From the NCBI GenBank assembly GCA_016278415.1, contig JADQBV010000161.1, forward strand, positions 1 through 9,888: 9,888 nt of DNA, in the 5' to 3' direction. This stretch comes from Halanaerobiales bacterium. GTDB taxonomy: Bacteria > Bacillota_F > Halanaerobiia > Halanaerobiales > DTU029. Every line of letters starts with the position of its first letter. Positions within the stretch are counted from its first letter, which is position 1. The notes beneath the pieces are model-generated. The model did no database searches. It saw only the letters and a list, made by a program, of their open reading frames with translations, and had not been told where the DNA came from. This document shows, piece by piece, positions 1 to 6,855 of this stretch. The position numbers were made by a program, and so were the translations under genes.

Positions 1-129
1 AAACACATCCCCTTCAAGTCTAAGCATATATTCATCTATTATTCATTATTCTATATTTTCTTATAAAATCCTTTTATTTAATCTATTAATATTCTTTAGA
101 TTTATATTAAGTTAATAAGCTTTATTAAA

Positions 130-1014
130 TCAAAATTCACATTCTTCTCCATTACAGTTTTCATTAGTAAAGTCTATTTCTACAGTGATATGATGTATAT
201 TATTGTCTAAGAGTAAATTTTGAATTTTTTCTTTTATTTTTTTCTGCTCATTTCTGGTACTCTTGTCTGGTATTACTACATGAGTAGACAGGAAATTATG
301 TTCTCCATCCATTGACCACACATGGGTGTGATGTACATCTATAACACTGTTTACCTGTCTAATTTTGTCTTCAATATCCTCTAATGAGATGTCTTCAGGA
401 ACTCTCTGTAGAAAAACCTTGAGGATTTTTATAAGGTTGTTAATTACATTATATAATACATAAGATGTAATAATGATTGATAGTAAAGGATCCAGTAGAT
501 GAATGTCTTTGAAAAACAAGATAATACTTACTATTAATATGGCTACCCATCCTAATACATCTTCCAGAAGGTGCCAGGATACTACCTTTTCATTTAAAGA
601 TTCCCCTCCTCGTAACCTTAAAACAGCAATACCATTGACAACAATCCCCAGAATAGCAAAGATAAACATTCCCTGTGCATTACTGTGTTCTGGTGATATT
701 ATTCTTGGTATAGCCCTCATTAAGACTATGGTAGAACCTGCAATTAATACAACAGTATTGATTAAAGCCCCCAATAAGGAAAACCGTGAATATCCAAATG
801 AATAATTTAAATCAGGTTTGCGTTTGGAATATCTGTCTAAAAACCATGCTAAACCCAATGAAATAGAGTCACCCAAATCATGAACAGCATCTGATATTAT
901 GGCTAAACTATTAGTCCAGATCCCTCCTATAATCTCCAGGATTGTAAAGAACAAATTCAGAAAAAACGCAGTACCAATGTTTCCGGAGCTATCATGATTA
1001 TGATCATGTGCCAT
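130..1014 (-). CDS. CDF-family cation efflux protein, probably Zn2+/Cd2+ exporter
   Basis: The 294-residue product matches the cation diffusion facilitator (CDF) family, membrane antiporters that export Zn2+ or related divalent metals in exchange for protons. Seen directly: a His-rich start (MAHDHNHD), about six hydrophobic segments up to about residue 200, and a cytoplasmic C-terminal domain with the family-typical HHTHVWSMDGEH. The transport-site residues are H45 and D49 (DAVHDLGD, TM2) and H148 and D152 (HLLED, TM5). This HD-HD set is the pattern of zinc-type CDFs rather than of manganese or iron types. The C-terminus adds a short Cys/Glu-rich tail (CNGEECEF). I chose the ATG at 1014 because GAGGAG lies 10 bases upstream. 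An in-frame TTG at 1056 has no ribosome site and would add 14 unconserved residues. The gene follows spoIIP by 190 bases and probably has its own promoter. Metal specificity is inferred. Confidence 0.93.
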   Translation of the reverse strand: MAHDHNHDSSGNIGTAFFLNLFFTILEIIGGIWTNSLAIISDAVHDLGDSISLGLAWFLDRYSKRKPDLNYSFGYSRFSLLGALINTVVLIAGSTIVLMRAIPRIISPEHSNAQGMFIFAILGIVVNGIAVLRLRGGESLNEKVVSWHLLEDVLGWVAILIVSIILFFKDIHLLDPLLSIIITSYVLYNVINNLIKILKVFLQRVPEDISLEDIEDKIRQVNSVIDVHHTHVWSMDGEHNFLSTHVVIPDKSTRNEQKKIKEKIQNLLLDNNIHHITVEIDFTNENCNGEECEF

Positions 1015-1064
1015 ATTATACCATCTCCTCTTCTGTAAAATTATTTCACCATCCAAAAAAATCT

Positions 1065-1086
1065 AGGTAACTTAACTTAGTTAGCT
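1065..1086. promoter_or_regulatory. Imperfect palindrome upstream of the CDF gene, possible metal-repressor operator
   Basis: An interrupted palindrome, AGGTAACT-(6)-AGTTAGCT, has 7 of 8 base pairs matching and lies about 50 bases before the CDF start. On the minus strand it sits just downstream of a TATTATATATAAA stretch that could hold a -10 box. That position would suit a repressor. DtxR/MntR-type sites have a similar AGGTTA..TAACCT style, but no regulator gene is in the window, so the assignment is weak. Confidence 0.25.
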
Positions 1087-1204
1087 TTTATATATAATAC
1101 TATAAACTACTTTGTATTTCCTTTATTTTTAAGTATTTTGATTAATACTATTCCTATTTATGATAATCTTTGTCTAAAGAGAATACTTATTAAATAATTT
1201 TTTA

Positions 1205-2275
1205 CTACTTCTTATCTCCTTTATCAATTAATTCTTGACTAAAAAATTTTTTTATCCTATCTTTAACTCCATCTATACTGCCTTCATTTATAAATAAAAA
1301 TAATGAAATACCAATTATCAAAATAACGATCATCCAGACAATTGACGAAAATGCACTTTTGTTTTTGACTGATTTATTTTGTGATTTAGTAGTTTCATTT
1401 CCCTCATATAAAAGTTGATTTATAATATCAGACAACATCACAGCACTTGTTTCCGCTTTTTCTTTACTTGTCACATGTGTTCCAAATTCAAATAATAGGG
1501 AGTTTGGAGATAATTGTTGATTATAAGAACCGCGAGCATAAAAAATATCTCTAATTAACCCTGGATATTGTTTATCGCTTATTGATTTTAGCTGCCTGGC
1601 AAACTGATCATTAACCTTTTGATTTGGGTTTTGTCTGCCAACAACTAATCTTATCTGACTGATTTGTTTACCATTTACTTCAGTCAAATACTCTTTTTTT
1701 CTAGGTATTGCATCTCTATGTACATCGAAAATAGCATCGGGCATTTTTTTGACAATATCTGTAGCAGTTGCTCTCGAGCGTTCATATGCAGCTCCATCCT
1801 GTGGAAGGTGAAGATTATTTGAATGTATTACTTCGATACCGTATTTTTCTAGTGCAGAGCTAAGTACATTACCCACATCATATATTTCTCCATTTTCGTA
1901 TAAACTTACTGGTCCTGGTTCATATGATTCTCCATTATGAGTATGATAAATCCCAATAGTTTTTTTAGGTTTTGCTGTAATATTTGGTACTTGTGCTGTA
2001 GTTAAAATATCCTCTATTAGATTAATTCCCCCTAATTTTTTAGCTGTCGCTTTATTATCTTTCACTTTTACTATTATATATTTTATGTTATTCTGACTTA
2101 TATACATGTCACCTTTAGTAACACCCATTGCTGTTCCAAAAATATACTTGTCATCTTGACTGTAAACACTAGTGAAATTGCCTTCAGTATGTTCTACTGG
2201 ACTATTCGCTAAAACTAATGTATTTATAATTATTGTCATTAAAATGAGGGGTATAACTTTATAGAACCATTTCAT
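1205..2275 (-). CDS. spoIIP: Stage II sporulation protein P (SpoIIP), septal peptidoglycan amidase/endopeptidase
   Basis: SpoIIP is a membrane-anchored peptidoglycan hydrolase. With SpoIID and SpoIIM it thins the septal wall and drives engulfment of the forespore. Numbering from the upstream ATG at 2284, the family motifs visible are IYHTHNGESY (H114, H116), FDVHRDAIPR (H189) and LLFEFGTH (E266, H270). These His/Glu residues are the expected zinc and catalytic ligands. An N-terminal hydrophobic segment (about residues 8-26) gives the usual anchor. A second hydrophobic segment near the C-terminus (about 314-332), followed by a basic tail, is less usual. The ATG at 2275 is preferred: AAGGATGG lies 5 bases upstream of it, whereas the ATG at 2284 overlaps that ribosome site. 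On the minus strand CATATAAT (2353-2346) resembles a sigma-E -10 box, without a convincing -35. The gene stands alone, separated from nhaC by a terminator. Confidence 0.93.
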   Translation of the reverse strand: MKWFYKVIPLILMTIIINTLVLANSPVEHTEGNFTSVYSQDDKYIFGTAMGVTKGDMYISQNNIKYIIVKVKDNKATAKKLGGINLIEDILTTAQVPNITAKPKKTIGIYHTHNGESYEPGPVSLYENGEIYDVGNVLSSALEKYGIEVIHSNNLHLPQDGAAYERSRATATDIVKKMPDAIFDVHRDAIPRKKEYLTEVNGKQISQIRLVVGRQNPNQKVNDQFARQLKSISDKQYPGLIRDIFYARGSYNQQLSPNSLLFEFGTHVTSKEKAETSAVMLSDIINQLLYEGNETTKSQNKSVKNKSAFSSIVWMIVILIIGISLFLFINEGSIDGVKDRIKKFFSQELIDKGDKK

Positions 2276-2398
2276 TTTATCCATCCTTTTTACATTATTA
2301 TTCCATAATTTTTTTACTTAAAAACTTAGGAAATTAGTATATCAAATTATATGGGATTTTATAATATATATTTCCCTCAATTTGGGAGGTCTATACAT

Positions 2399-2430
2399 AA
2401 AAAGCCTTCCACCGATTCAGGCAGAAAGCT
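2399..2430 (-). terminator. Rho-independent terminator downstream of the NhaC-family gene
   Basis: On the minus strand an 11-base-pair stem with three G-T pairs (AGCTTTCTGCC / GGTGGAAGGCT) and a 6-base loop (TGAATC) is followed at once by TTTTT. It lies 70 bases past the nhaC stop and upstream of spoIIP. In the plus orientation the wobble pairs become A-C mismatches, so minus-strand use is favoured. It marks spoIIP as a separate transcription unit. Confidence 0.85.
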
Positions 2431-2500
2431 TAATTTTTTAATTATAGTTACAATTCCATATAGAGACTGATTGATTTCAGTTAATATTACAATATGTATT

Positions 2501-3898
2501 TTAAATTAGGCCTGCCAGGAGGTAAAGTATAGATGAAATAATCACACCTATGATACCATAACCCAACTGACTGTTGGCATGTTCCATAACTGGCATCTCC
2601 ATAACTGTAGCTGTTATAACTGTTGTTTCAGACAAAGGAGAGATATGGTCACCAAAGGTCCCACCAGCAAAAACCGCACCAACAGATAATGCTAAATTGG
2701 CATCTGTGGCTAAAGCCAGTGATATACCAAGAGGCATTAACAAGCCCCAGGTTCCCCATGAAGTCCCTATAAAGTAAGATACAAGTGATCCAAGTAGGAA
2801 TAAGATGACTGGTACCAGAAAAGCTGGTAAAAAGTCTCCCAAAGTACTGGTGACATATTCACTGAATCCCAGGTCATTTGATACGCTTGCTATACCCCAT
2901 ACCAGAAATAAAAGTACAATGGCTACCATAATTTCATTACCTCCAGCAGTAAAGCCACTTATTACATCTTCAATACTTATCTTCTGCAAAAGATAATATA
3001 TAGCCGTTAGAATAACAGTAAGCAATAAAGCAATTAACATCATCTTAGCTGTATTAGCCTCCATTAATGCCCCCAGAAAAGTACTGGCTTTTTGACTACC
3101 AGATATCCATAAGAAATAAATAGTTAAAACAAATAGTAAAGCCAGGGGCAATATCAGGTTTAGTGCCCTGGGTTTGACATCATCTTTAAATCCACCGTGA
3201 TGATGATCCTTTCTTCCACTATCATCTCCAACTTTGTTTTCCTTTTTCCATTTTAAACTTTTACCAGAAATCACAACCGTTAAACTGATAGCAATAGCTA
3301 CAAATGAATAAAAATTTAAAGGGATGCTTTTTAAAAATAGTGTATAGGCATCTATCTCCATTCCACTTTCTGCCAGTCCAGTGCGAACCATAGAGACCAT
3401 ATAGCCAATATAGGTGGTGCCTAATGGTGCTAAAACTATTAGCGGCACTGTAGATGTATCGATTACATAAGAGAGTTTTTCTCTGGCTATTTTAAGTTTT
3501 TCTGCTATTGGTTTCATAATAGTGCCTAAAGCCATGATATGGAAACCACAGTCAATAAAAGTAAATAAAGATAAGCCCCAGGTAGTTAGTAAGGTTCCTT
3601 TTTCACTATTGACTCGATTAGATATTAATCTTTCTACTCCCTTTACTCCCCCTGATACCTTCATCATACCCATTAAACCACTAAATATATATAGGAAAAA
3701 TGCTATCTCTATATTTTCCCTTACTGTCGCAGATTCAACTAGATAATCACTGGCCCTGGTTATTCCGCCTAATAAAGATGGCTCTACCAGATAGGACCCA
3801 GCAATTAGACCTACTATTAATGCTGGCAACACCTGTCTGGTCTTTACAGCAATAATGATAGCCGTCAATGAAGGTACTATTGAGTATATTCCATCCAT
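2501..3898 (-). CDS. nhaC: NhaC-family Na+/H+ antiporter
   Basis: This is a 465-residue inner-membrane protein of the NhaC (PF03553-type) family, secondary antiporters that usually exchange Na+ for H+; some members exchange organic acids instead. About eleven to twelve hydrophobic segments are visible. Family signatures are GTSWGTWGL (378-386) and TFGDHISPLSETT (414-426), plus FIDCGFH (114-120). The length is normal for the family. A cytoplasmic-type hydrophilic loop at about 212-243 carries HHH (232-234) amid charged residues. The ATG at 3898 is supported by AAGGAGAGG about 6 bases upstream. The gene has a leader of roughly 200 bases with possible RNA structure and ends at its own terminator. 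Substrate is inferred: sodium/proton exchange is likeliest, with a malate/lactate-type (MleN-like) exchanger as the alternative. Confidence 0.92.
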   Translation of the reverse strand: MDGIYSIVPSLTAIIIAVKTRQVLPALIVGLIAGSYLVEPSLLGGITRASDYLVESATVRENIEIAFFLYIFSGLMGMMKVSGGVKGVERLISNRVNSEKGTLLTTWGLSLFTFIDCGFHIMALGTIMKPIAEKLKIAREKLSYVIDTSTVPLIVLAPLGTTYIGYMVSMVRTGLAESGMEIDAYTLFLKSIPLNFYSFVAIAISLTVVISGKSLKWKKENKVGDDSGRKDHHHGGFKDDVKPRALNLILPLALLFVLTIYFLWISGSQKASTFLGALMEANTAKMMLIALLLTVILTAIYYLLQKISIEDVISGFTAGGNEIMVAIVLLFLVWGIASVSNDLGFSEYVTSTLGDFLPAFLVPVILFLLGSLVSYFIGTSWGTWGLLMPLGISLALATDANLALSVGAVFAGGTFGDHISPLSETTVITATVMEMPVMEHANSQLGYGIIGVIISSILYLLAGLI

Positions 3899-3924
3899 AA
3901 ATATCCTCTCCTTAATAAGATAGT

Positions 3925-4073
3925 AAAAAATCTTTCGCTCACTAAAAAATATACTTTAAGTGTGTTTTCGAAAAGTGTTATTTAAAGTAATTATATTTCC
4001 CGGAACGAAGTTAAGGTCCTACCGTTGAGTGAAGGGATGTATAATCACCAGAGTATAAGCAGTGACTTTTCGA
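3925..4073 (-). promoter_or_regulatory. Possible structured 5' leader (riboswitch-like) of the NhaC gene
   Basis: This part of the nhaC leader is richer in G+C than the flanking AT-rich DNA. A 9-base inverted repeat, TCGAAAAGT (3968-3976) with ACTTTTCGA (4065-4073), encloses 88 bases. Smaller pairings inside include GGGA/TCCC (4034-4037 with 3998-4001) and a GGT/ACC triloop near 4015-4023. On the minus strand CGAAAG (3937-3932), followed by six T (3930-3925), could pair instead with TTTCG in the 3' arm of the long helix. That would give a terminator-like alternative. The family is not recognised. A 9-base repeat can arise by chance here, so this is a hypothesis. Confidence 0.35.
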
Positions 4074-4115
4074 CCAAACTCTATAAGCCTATTTCTAATA
4101 TATTTTTTACTTTGT

Positions 4116-4121
4116 ATTATA
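4116..4121 (-). promoter_or_regulatory. Candidate -10 box for the NhaC transcript
   Basis: A perfect TATAAT (preceded by ATG) is read on the minus strand, giving a predicted start near 4109 and a leader of about 210 bases. No good -35 box is seen at 16-18 bases. The site lies between the exchanger remnant and the leader structure, where a promoter for nhaC is expected. Confidence 0.4.
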
Positions 4122-4171
4122 CATTTATTCTATAAAGAAGAGGAATATTAGTATAAAAAAATTTGTGAAAA

Positions 4172-5066
4172 CTAAAGTAGAAAATTTACTATAAGTAAAA
4201 TATATATAAGATATATTGAATTGAAGGCATATACCTGATTTTTTGTAAAACCATGTTTTGTTTTATTCTGATGTATAAAGATTGAATAAAATAACGGCAT
4301 CAGGCCTACAAAAATAAGATTAATTAAATAAAGGGTAGGGTTTTGAATATTAACAGTTACTAGAGCCAGCGGAAAGAATGCGACAGTCATAGTTATGGCA
4401 TTATCTGCAATAAGCACTGGTAGTACCAGAGGTTACCTCTCCCCCCTTTGAGATACTCCATGTTTTAAAGATTTCAGGAATTGTAGTTAGTGGCCCTGTG
4501 ATAAACAAACCACCAAGGAACTGAGGTATTCCTAATATGTAAACAATATTCTCTGTTGACCTTACAATATAATAAGCACCAACAGCGATTGCTATAGCAC
4601 CGCTTATAGAAGTCATCAATTTTTTAAAGTCCCAACTTACCTCTTCACCCTGCTTTCTTCCTCTCATTATTGCCTGAAAGAGAAATATAACATAAATGAT
4701 CAACATTATATAGCCATCTACTGGTTGCAACCTACGCCAGCCCTCTGGTAGGGTTAAGAAGGCTACCATAGCTATAATAGCCAGGTAGGGTAATGAAAGA
4801 ACTTTTACAGATCTTTTATTCAAAGCCAAAAATTCATCCTCCAAATGCTGTTTATGTTCTGGATTATTATTGGATGACTTGCGAGAAGCAAAATAAGCAA
4901 TAGTGACTATTAAAGGAATAGAGATTATATTTGAACCAAGTAAGTTCCCTAAACCAATATCCGATACACCTCTTGCAACACTGGTTATATTAATTGCTAC
5001 CTCTGGACTTGCAGTTACAAGAGCCAGAAGAGCCGCCCAGCAGAGGAGGTTAGCCCCTTTTACAGC
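4172..5066 (-). pseudogene. Decayed CaCA-type Na+/Ca2+ exchanger: no N-terminus, frameshifted
   Basis: Translating 5066 to 4172 gives most of a CaCA-family membrane exchanger, which swaps Na+ or H+ for Ca2+. The first alpha repeat reads ALVTASPEVAINITS, then GLGNLLGSN (PE at 5001-5006, GSN at 4929-4937). The second contains LTTIPEIFKTW (TTIPE at 4473-4487), then the ADNAITMTVAFFP stretch. Two lesions are visible. Upstream of 5066 the frame meets a TAA stop at 5067-5069 with no start codon or ribosome site. The first membrane helix, roughly 35-50 residues, is therefore missing. Near 4415-4425 the frame ends in TSAYCR-stop, while the homologous sequence (VLIADNAITM) continues in another frame, which fits a 1-base insertion or 2-base deletion. 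An apparent TTG start at 4844 has no ribosome site and falls in a loop. The remainder encodes normal membrane helices, so the decay looks recent. Sequencing error could explain the frameshift but not the missing N-terminus. Confidence 0.85.
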
Positions 5067-5325
5067 TTATTTTTTTATCCTTTTTTAAGCTAAATATGTT
5101 CGCCGATATTCTTCTCACAGTTTTATCAACTGATTCCAAACCCTTAACATTCTCCTCATATTTTTTTTGAAATTCTTTTCTGGCATAATCTATCTTCTCA
5201 GTTGAAACCTGTCCATAATCACAAATAGTTATTTCATGACCACATCCTTCGCAAATTACATAATCAATTCTTCCGATTTTATCAATTAAATATAATTCTT
5301 CTCCGCAATTATAACAATAGGCCAA
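5050..5325 (-). CDS. Small zinc-ribbon protein of unknown function
   Basis: The 91-residue product begins with a likely zinc ribbon made of two CxxC knuckles, CYNCGEEL (C4, C7) and CEGCGHEI (C25, C28), with a further C35. A charged, helix-prone segment at about residues 43-75 may form a short coiled coil. The tail is basic. The start is TTG at 5325, supported by AGAGGTGAT 4 bases upstream. It lies 86 bases after the Spo0E-like gene and may share its transcript. Its last 17 bases overlap the truncated end of the exchanger pseudogene in another frame, so its original C-terminus may have been altered by the same event. I do not recognise a specific family. Small zinc ribbons of this kind may bind nucleic acid or protein partners, but nothing here decides that. 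Confidence 0.72.
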   Translation of the reverse strand: MAYCYNCGEELYLIDKIGRIDYVICEGCGHEITICDYGQVSTEKIDYARKEFQKKYEENVKGLESVDKTVRRISANIFSLKKDKKISCKRG

Positions 5326-5411
5326 TTATATCACCTCTAGTCAATAAATAAATATATAATAATAGCTTCTTATAAATTTAAAAGTAGTATCTTATTCCTT
5401 ACTATTTTTTA

Positions 5412-5570
5412 CTATTTCTTTTCTTTCTGATATTTTATGATTAATCTATCTAATTGCTGGCTCTTTTTTATATTACTTTCATTATTAAGCCCACCTGTTC
5501 CAACTAGTCTATATAGCTCTAGTCTAACTTCTTCTATCCTTTTTAAAAGCTTCTGGTTTTTATTTTGCAT
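5412..5570 (-). CDS. Spo0E-family sporulation phosphatase (52 residues)
   Basis: This short gene begins MQNKNQKLLKRIEEVR and contains SQQLDRLIIKYQ (residues 37-48). It matches the Spo0E family signature SQxLDxLI, in which the Ser and Asp of SQxLD are the conserved active-region residues. Spo0E-like proteins are small two-helix aspartyl-phosphate phosphatases that remove phosphate from Spo0A~P and so restrain entry into sporulation. The predicted shape fits: helix 1 (about 5-23), a turn rich in Gly and Asn (24-31), and helix 2 (about 33-51). The length is normal for the family, usually about 50-85 residues. The ATG at 5570 has an excellent ribosome site, GGAGG, 6 bases upstream. The stop is TAG at 5412-5414. 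Upstream is a 175-base spacer with inverted repeats; downstream is the zinc-ribbon gene. Whether the target is Spo0A or another response regulator cannot be told from sequence. Confidence 0.85.
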   Translation of the reverse strand: MQNKNQKLLKRIEEVRLELYRLVGTGGLNNESNIKKSQQLDRLIIKYQKEKK

Positions 5571-5617
5571 ACAAAACCTCCAAATAGTAAGGCATAAATA
5601 ACAAACTAAACGGTAGA

Positions 5618-5684
5618 ACCAGGCAAAACTGCTTTTAAAGACGTTATGGCCACTTTACCCATTAAATAAAACTTATTTCCTGGT
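5618..5684 (-). other. Possible compact folded RNA in the leader of the Spo0E-like gene
   Basis: ACCAGG (5618-5623) pairs with CCTGGT (5679-5684). Three small hairpins inside fill most of the 67 bases: AAATAA/TTATTT (5664-5678), ATGG/CCAT (5646-5662) and AAAA/TTTT (5625-5636). The resulting cloverleaf-like layout ends 47 bases before the start codon. The AT-only helices could be coincidence. It matches no RNA family I know. Confidence 0.2.
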
Positions 5685-5702
5685 ATCTCATTTTTATACG
5701 GC

Positions 5703-5735
5703 TAGAGCAGTAAGCAAATTAAACTTACTACTCTA
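5703..5735. repeat. 12-bp inverted repeat downstream of ppiC
   Basis: TAGAGCAGTAAG and CTTACTACTCTA flank a 9-base loop. All 12 positions pair on the minus strand (one G-T pair); the plus strand has one mismatch. It begins 10 bases past the ppiC stop, where a terminator is expected. However, the T-run (CCCTTTTT) lies on the plus-strand side, so minus-strand termination is not well supported. It could be an RNA-stabilising hairpin for ppiC. Confidence 0.5.
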
Positions 5736-5745
5736 CCCTTTTTGA

Positions 5746-6777
5746 TTATTTAATTTTAATCTCTATTTCGGCTTTATCTTTCAAACCTTTGACAAATTCC
5801 TGCCAGATCTTTTGTTGCTCTTGTTGAAGTAAATTGCTTTTAATTTTTTCTTTAACATCTTCAAAAGGGGCTAATCCTGCTTCTTTTTTATCTACAACTT
5901 TAATAATATGATAACCATACTGGGTTTTAACAGGTTGACTGAGTTCACCTATTTTCAAGCCAAAGGCAACTTCTTCAAACTCAGGTACCATCTGCCCCTT
6001 ACTGAAGAAACCAAGATCTCCACCATTTTTAGCTGAAGGGCCTTCAGAGTATTTCTTGGCTAGTTCAGCAAATTTTGCTCCTTCTTTTAACTCTGCTAAT
6101 ATCTCTTCTGCCTTGGTCTTAGCTTCTTCTTCACTTCTCTCATCAGTCTTTATTAAAATATGACTTGCTTTAAGCTGTTCAGACTTTTTGAATTGCTCCT
6201 TATTATTATTATAAAAGTCTTTTACTTTAGCTTCATCAATATTAAGATTTGATAATTCCTGTTCCTGGAGTTTACCAATTAATGCACTAGATCCATTTGT
6301 CTCCCAGAATATTTTTTTAAAGTCTTCCATAGAATTTATACCCTGTTGTTTTAATGAGGCTAGAAGTTTTTCCTCAGTAAGATTATTTCTACTTTTAATC
6401 TGCTCTAATTGTTGCTGAAACATTTCATTCTTTTCCTCTTTACTTAAGGTCAAATCTCTATCTTCAGCTTCCATAGCTAATAATTTTTGTTCAATCAATC
6501 CATCAATTTTCTGTTTTCTATATTCATCTAATAGAACCTTACCTTTTTCAGATGAAAATAGTAGTTGACCAAAGTCTCTTTTCATCTGGTATAATTGACC
6601 CAATAATTGAGGAATCCCGGCATATTCGTCTAATTCATCTATGCTAATTTCTTCACCATTGACAACAGCAGCAATTTCTTTACTTTTTTCAAGGTCTTGT
6701 CCCTTTTCAGCGGCCATTACAAATGTACTAATTAATAGAACTAATGCTACAAATACTAATAAATATTTACTTTTCAT
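5746..6777 (-). CDS. Secreted peptidyl-prolyl cis-trans isomerase, PpiC/PrsA-SurA type
   Basis: The product is a 343-residue exported foldase that isomerises prolyl bonds and chaperones proteins outside the membrane. Seen: a signal peptide (MKSKY, then a hydrophobic core, ending about STFVMAAE at 17-24); a SurA/PrsA-like N-terminal helical region at about 34-195 with VVNGEEIS and KIDGLIEQKLL; and a parvulin domain at about 203-297. The parvulin domain has ASHILIK, FAELAKKYSEGPSAKNGGDLG and YGYHIIKV. No lipobox cysteine is present, unlike Bacillus PrsA lipoproteins, so the protein is either secreted or held by an uncleaved signal. The C-terminal helix (about 304-343) is rich in Lys, Glu and Gln, as in PrsA relatives. 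GGGAG lies 9 bases before the ATG at 6777. The gene appears monocistronic, with TATAAT at 6844-6839 about 60 bases upstream and inverted repeats on both sides. Confidence 0.93.
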   Translation of the reverse strand: MKSKYLLVFVALVLLISTFVMAAEKGQDLEKSKEIAAVVNGEEISIDELDEYAGIPQLLGQLYQMKRDFGQLLFSSEKGKVLLDEYRKQKIDGLIEQKLLAMEAEDRDLTLSKEEKNEMFQQQLEQIKSRNNLTEEKLLASLKQQGINSMEDFKKIFWETNGSSALIGKLQEQELSNLNIDEAKVKDFYNNNKEQFKKSEQLKASHILIKTDERSEEEAKTKAEEILAELKEGAKFAELAKKYSEGPSAKNGGDLGFFSKGQMVPEFEEVAFGLKIGELSQPVKTQYGYHIIKVVDKKEAGLAPFEDVKEKIKSNLLQQEQQKIWQEFVKGLKDKAEIEIKIK

Positions 6778-6838
6778 TTAATAAAACTCCCTTTCCTTGT
6801 GTTTTCCTCTAATTTATATTTGAAAGACAACATATTTG

Positions 6839-6844
6839 ATTATA
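6839..6844 (-). promoter_or_regulatory. Candidate -10 box for ppiC
   Basis: TATAAT on the minus strand predicts a start near 6832 and a leader of about 55 bases. No strong -35 is visible. The -35 region (about 6862-6867) lies inside the 13-bp inverted repeat at 6856-6892, so that repeat could act as an operator. Confidence 0.45.
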
Positions 6845-6855
6845 TATTCATATTT

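Noticed and set aside
1..27. Possible start of a further minus-strand gene (MLRLEGDVF) running off the window
   Set aside because: Only nine codons are visible and no ribosome site precedes the ATG, so it cannot be supported.
112..128. Inverted repeat TTAATAA-GCT-TTATTAA just after the CDF stop
   Set aside because: The stem is AT-only and lacks a following T-run, so it is a poor terminator and likely chance in AT-rich DNA.
503..805. Plus-strand open frame of 100 codons inside the CDF gene
   Set aside because: It lies wholly opposite a well-supported CDF gene, has no clear ribosome site and encodes no recognisable motif.
1015..1056. Longer CDF start at the TTG at 1056
   Set aside because: It has no ribosome site, and the added residues include the ribosome site of the ATG at 1014.
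5618..5665. Faint plus-strand resemblance to a c-di-GMP-I (GEMM) riboswitch (AGGCAAAACTGC, then GACG and GGCCAC)
   Set aside because: The CTGC arm has no GCAG partner, the ACGCAAAGCC core is absent and no plus-strand gene lies downstream.
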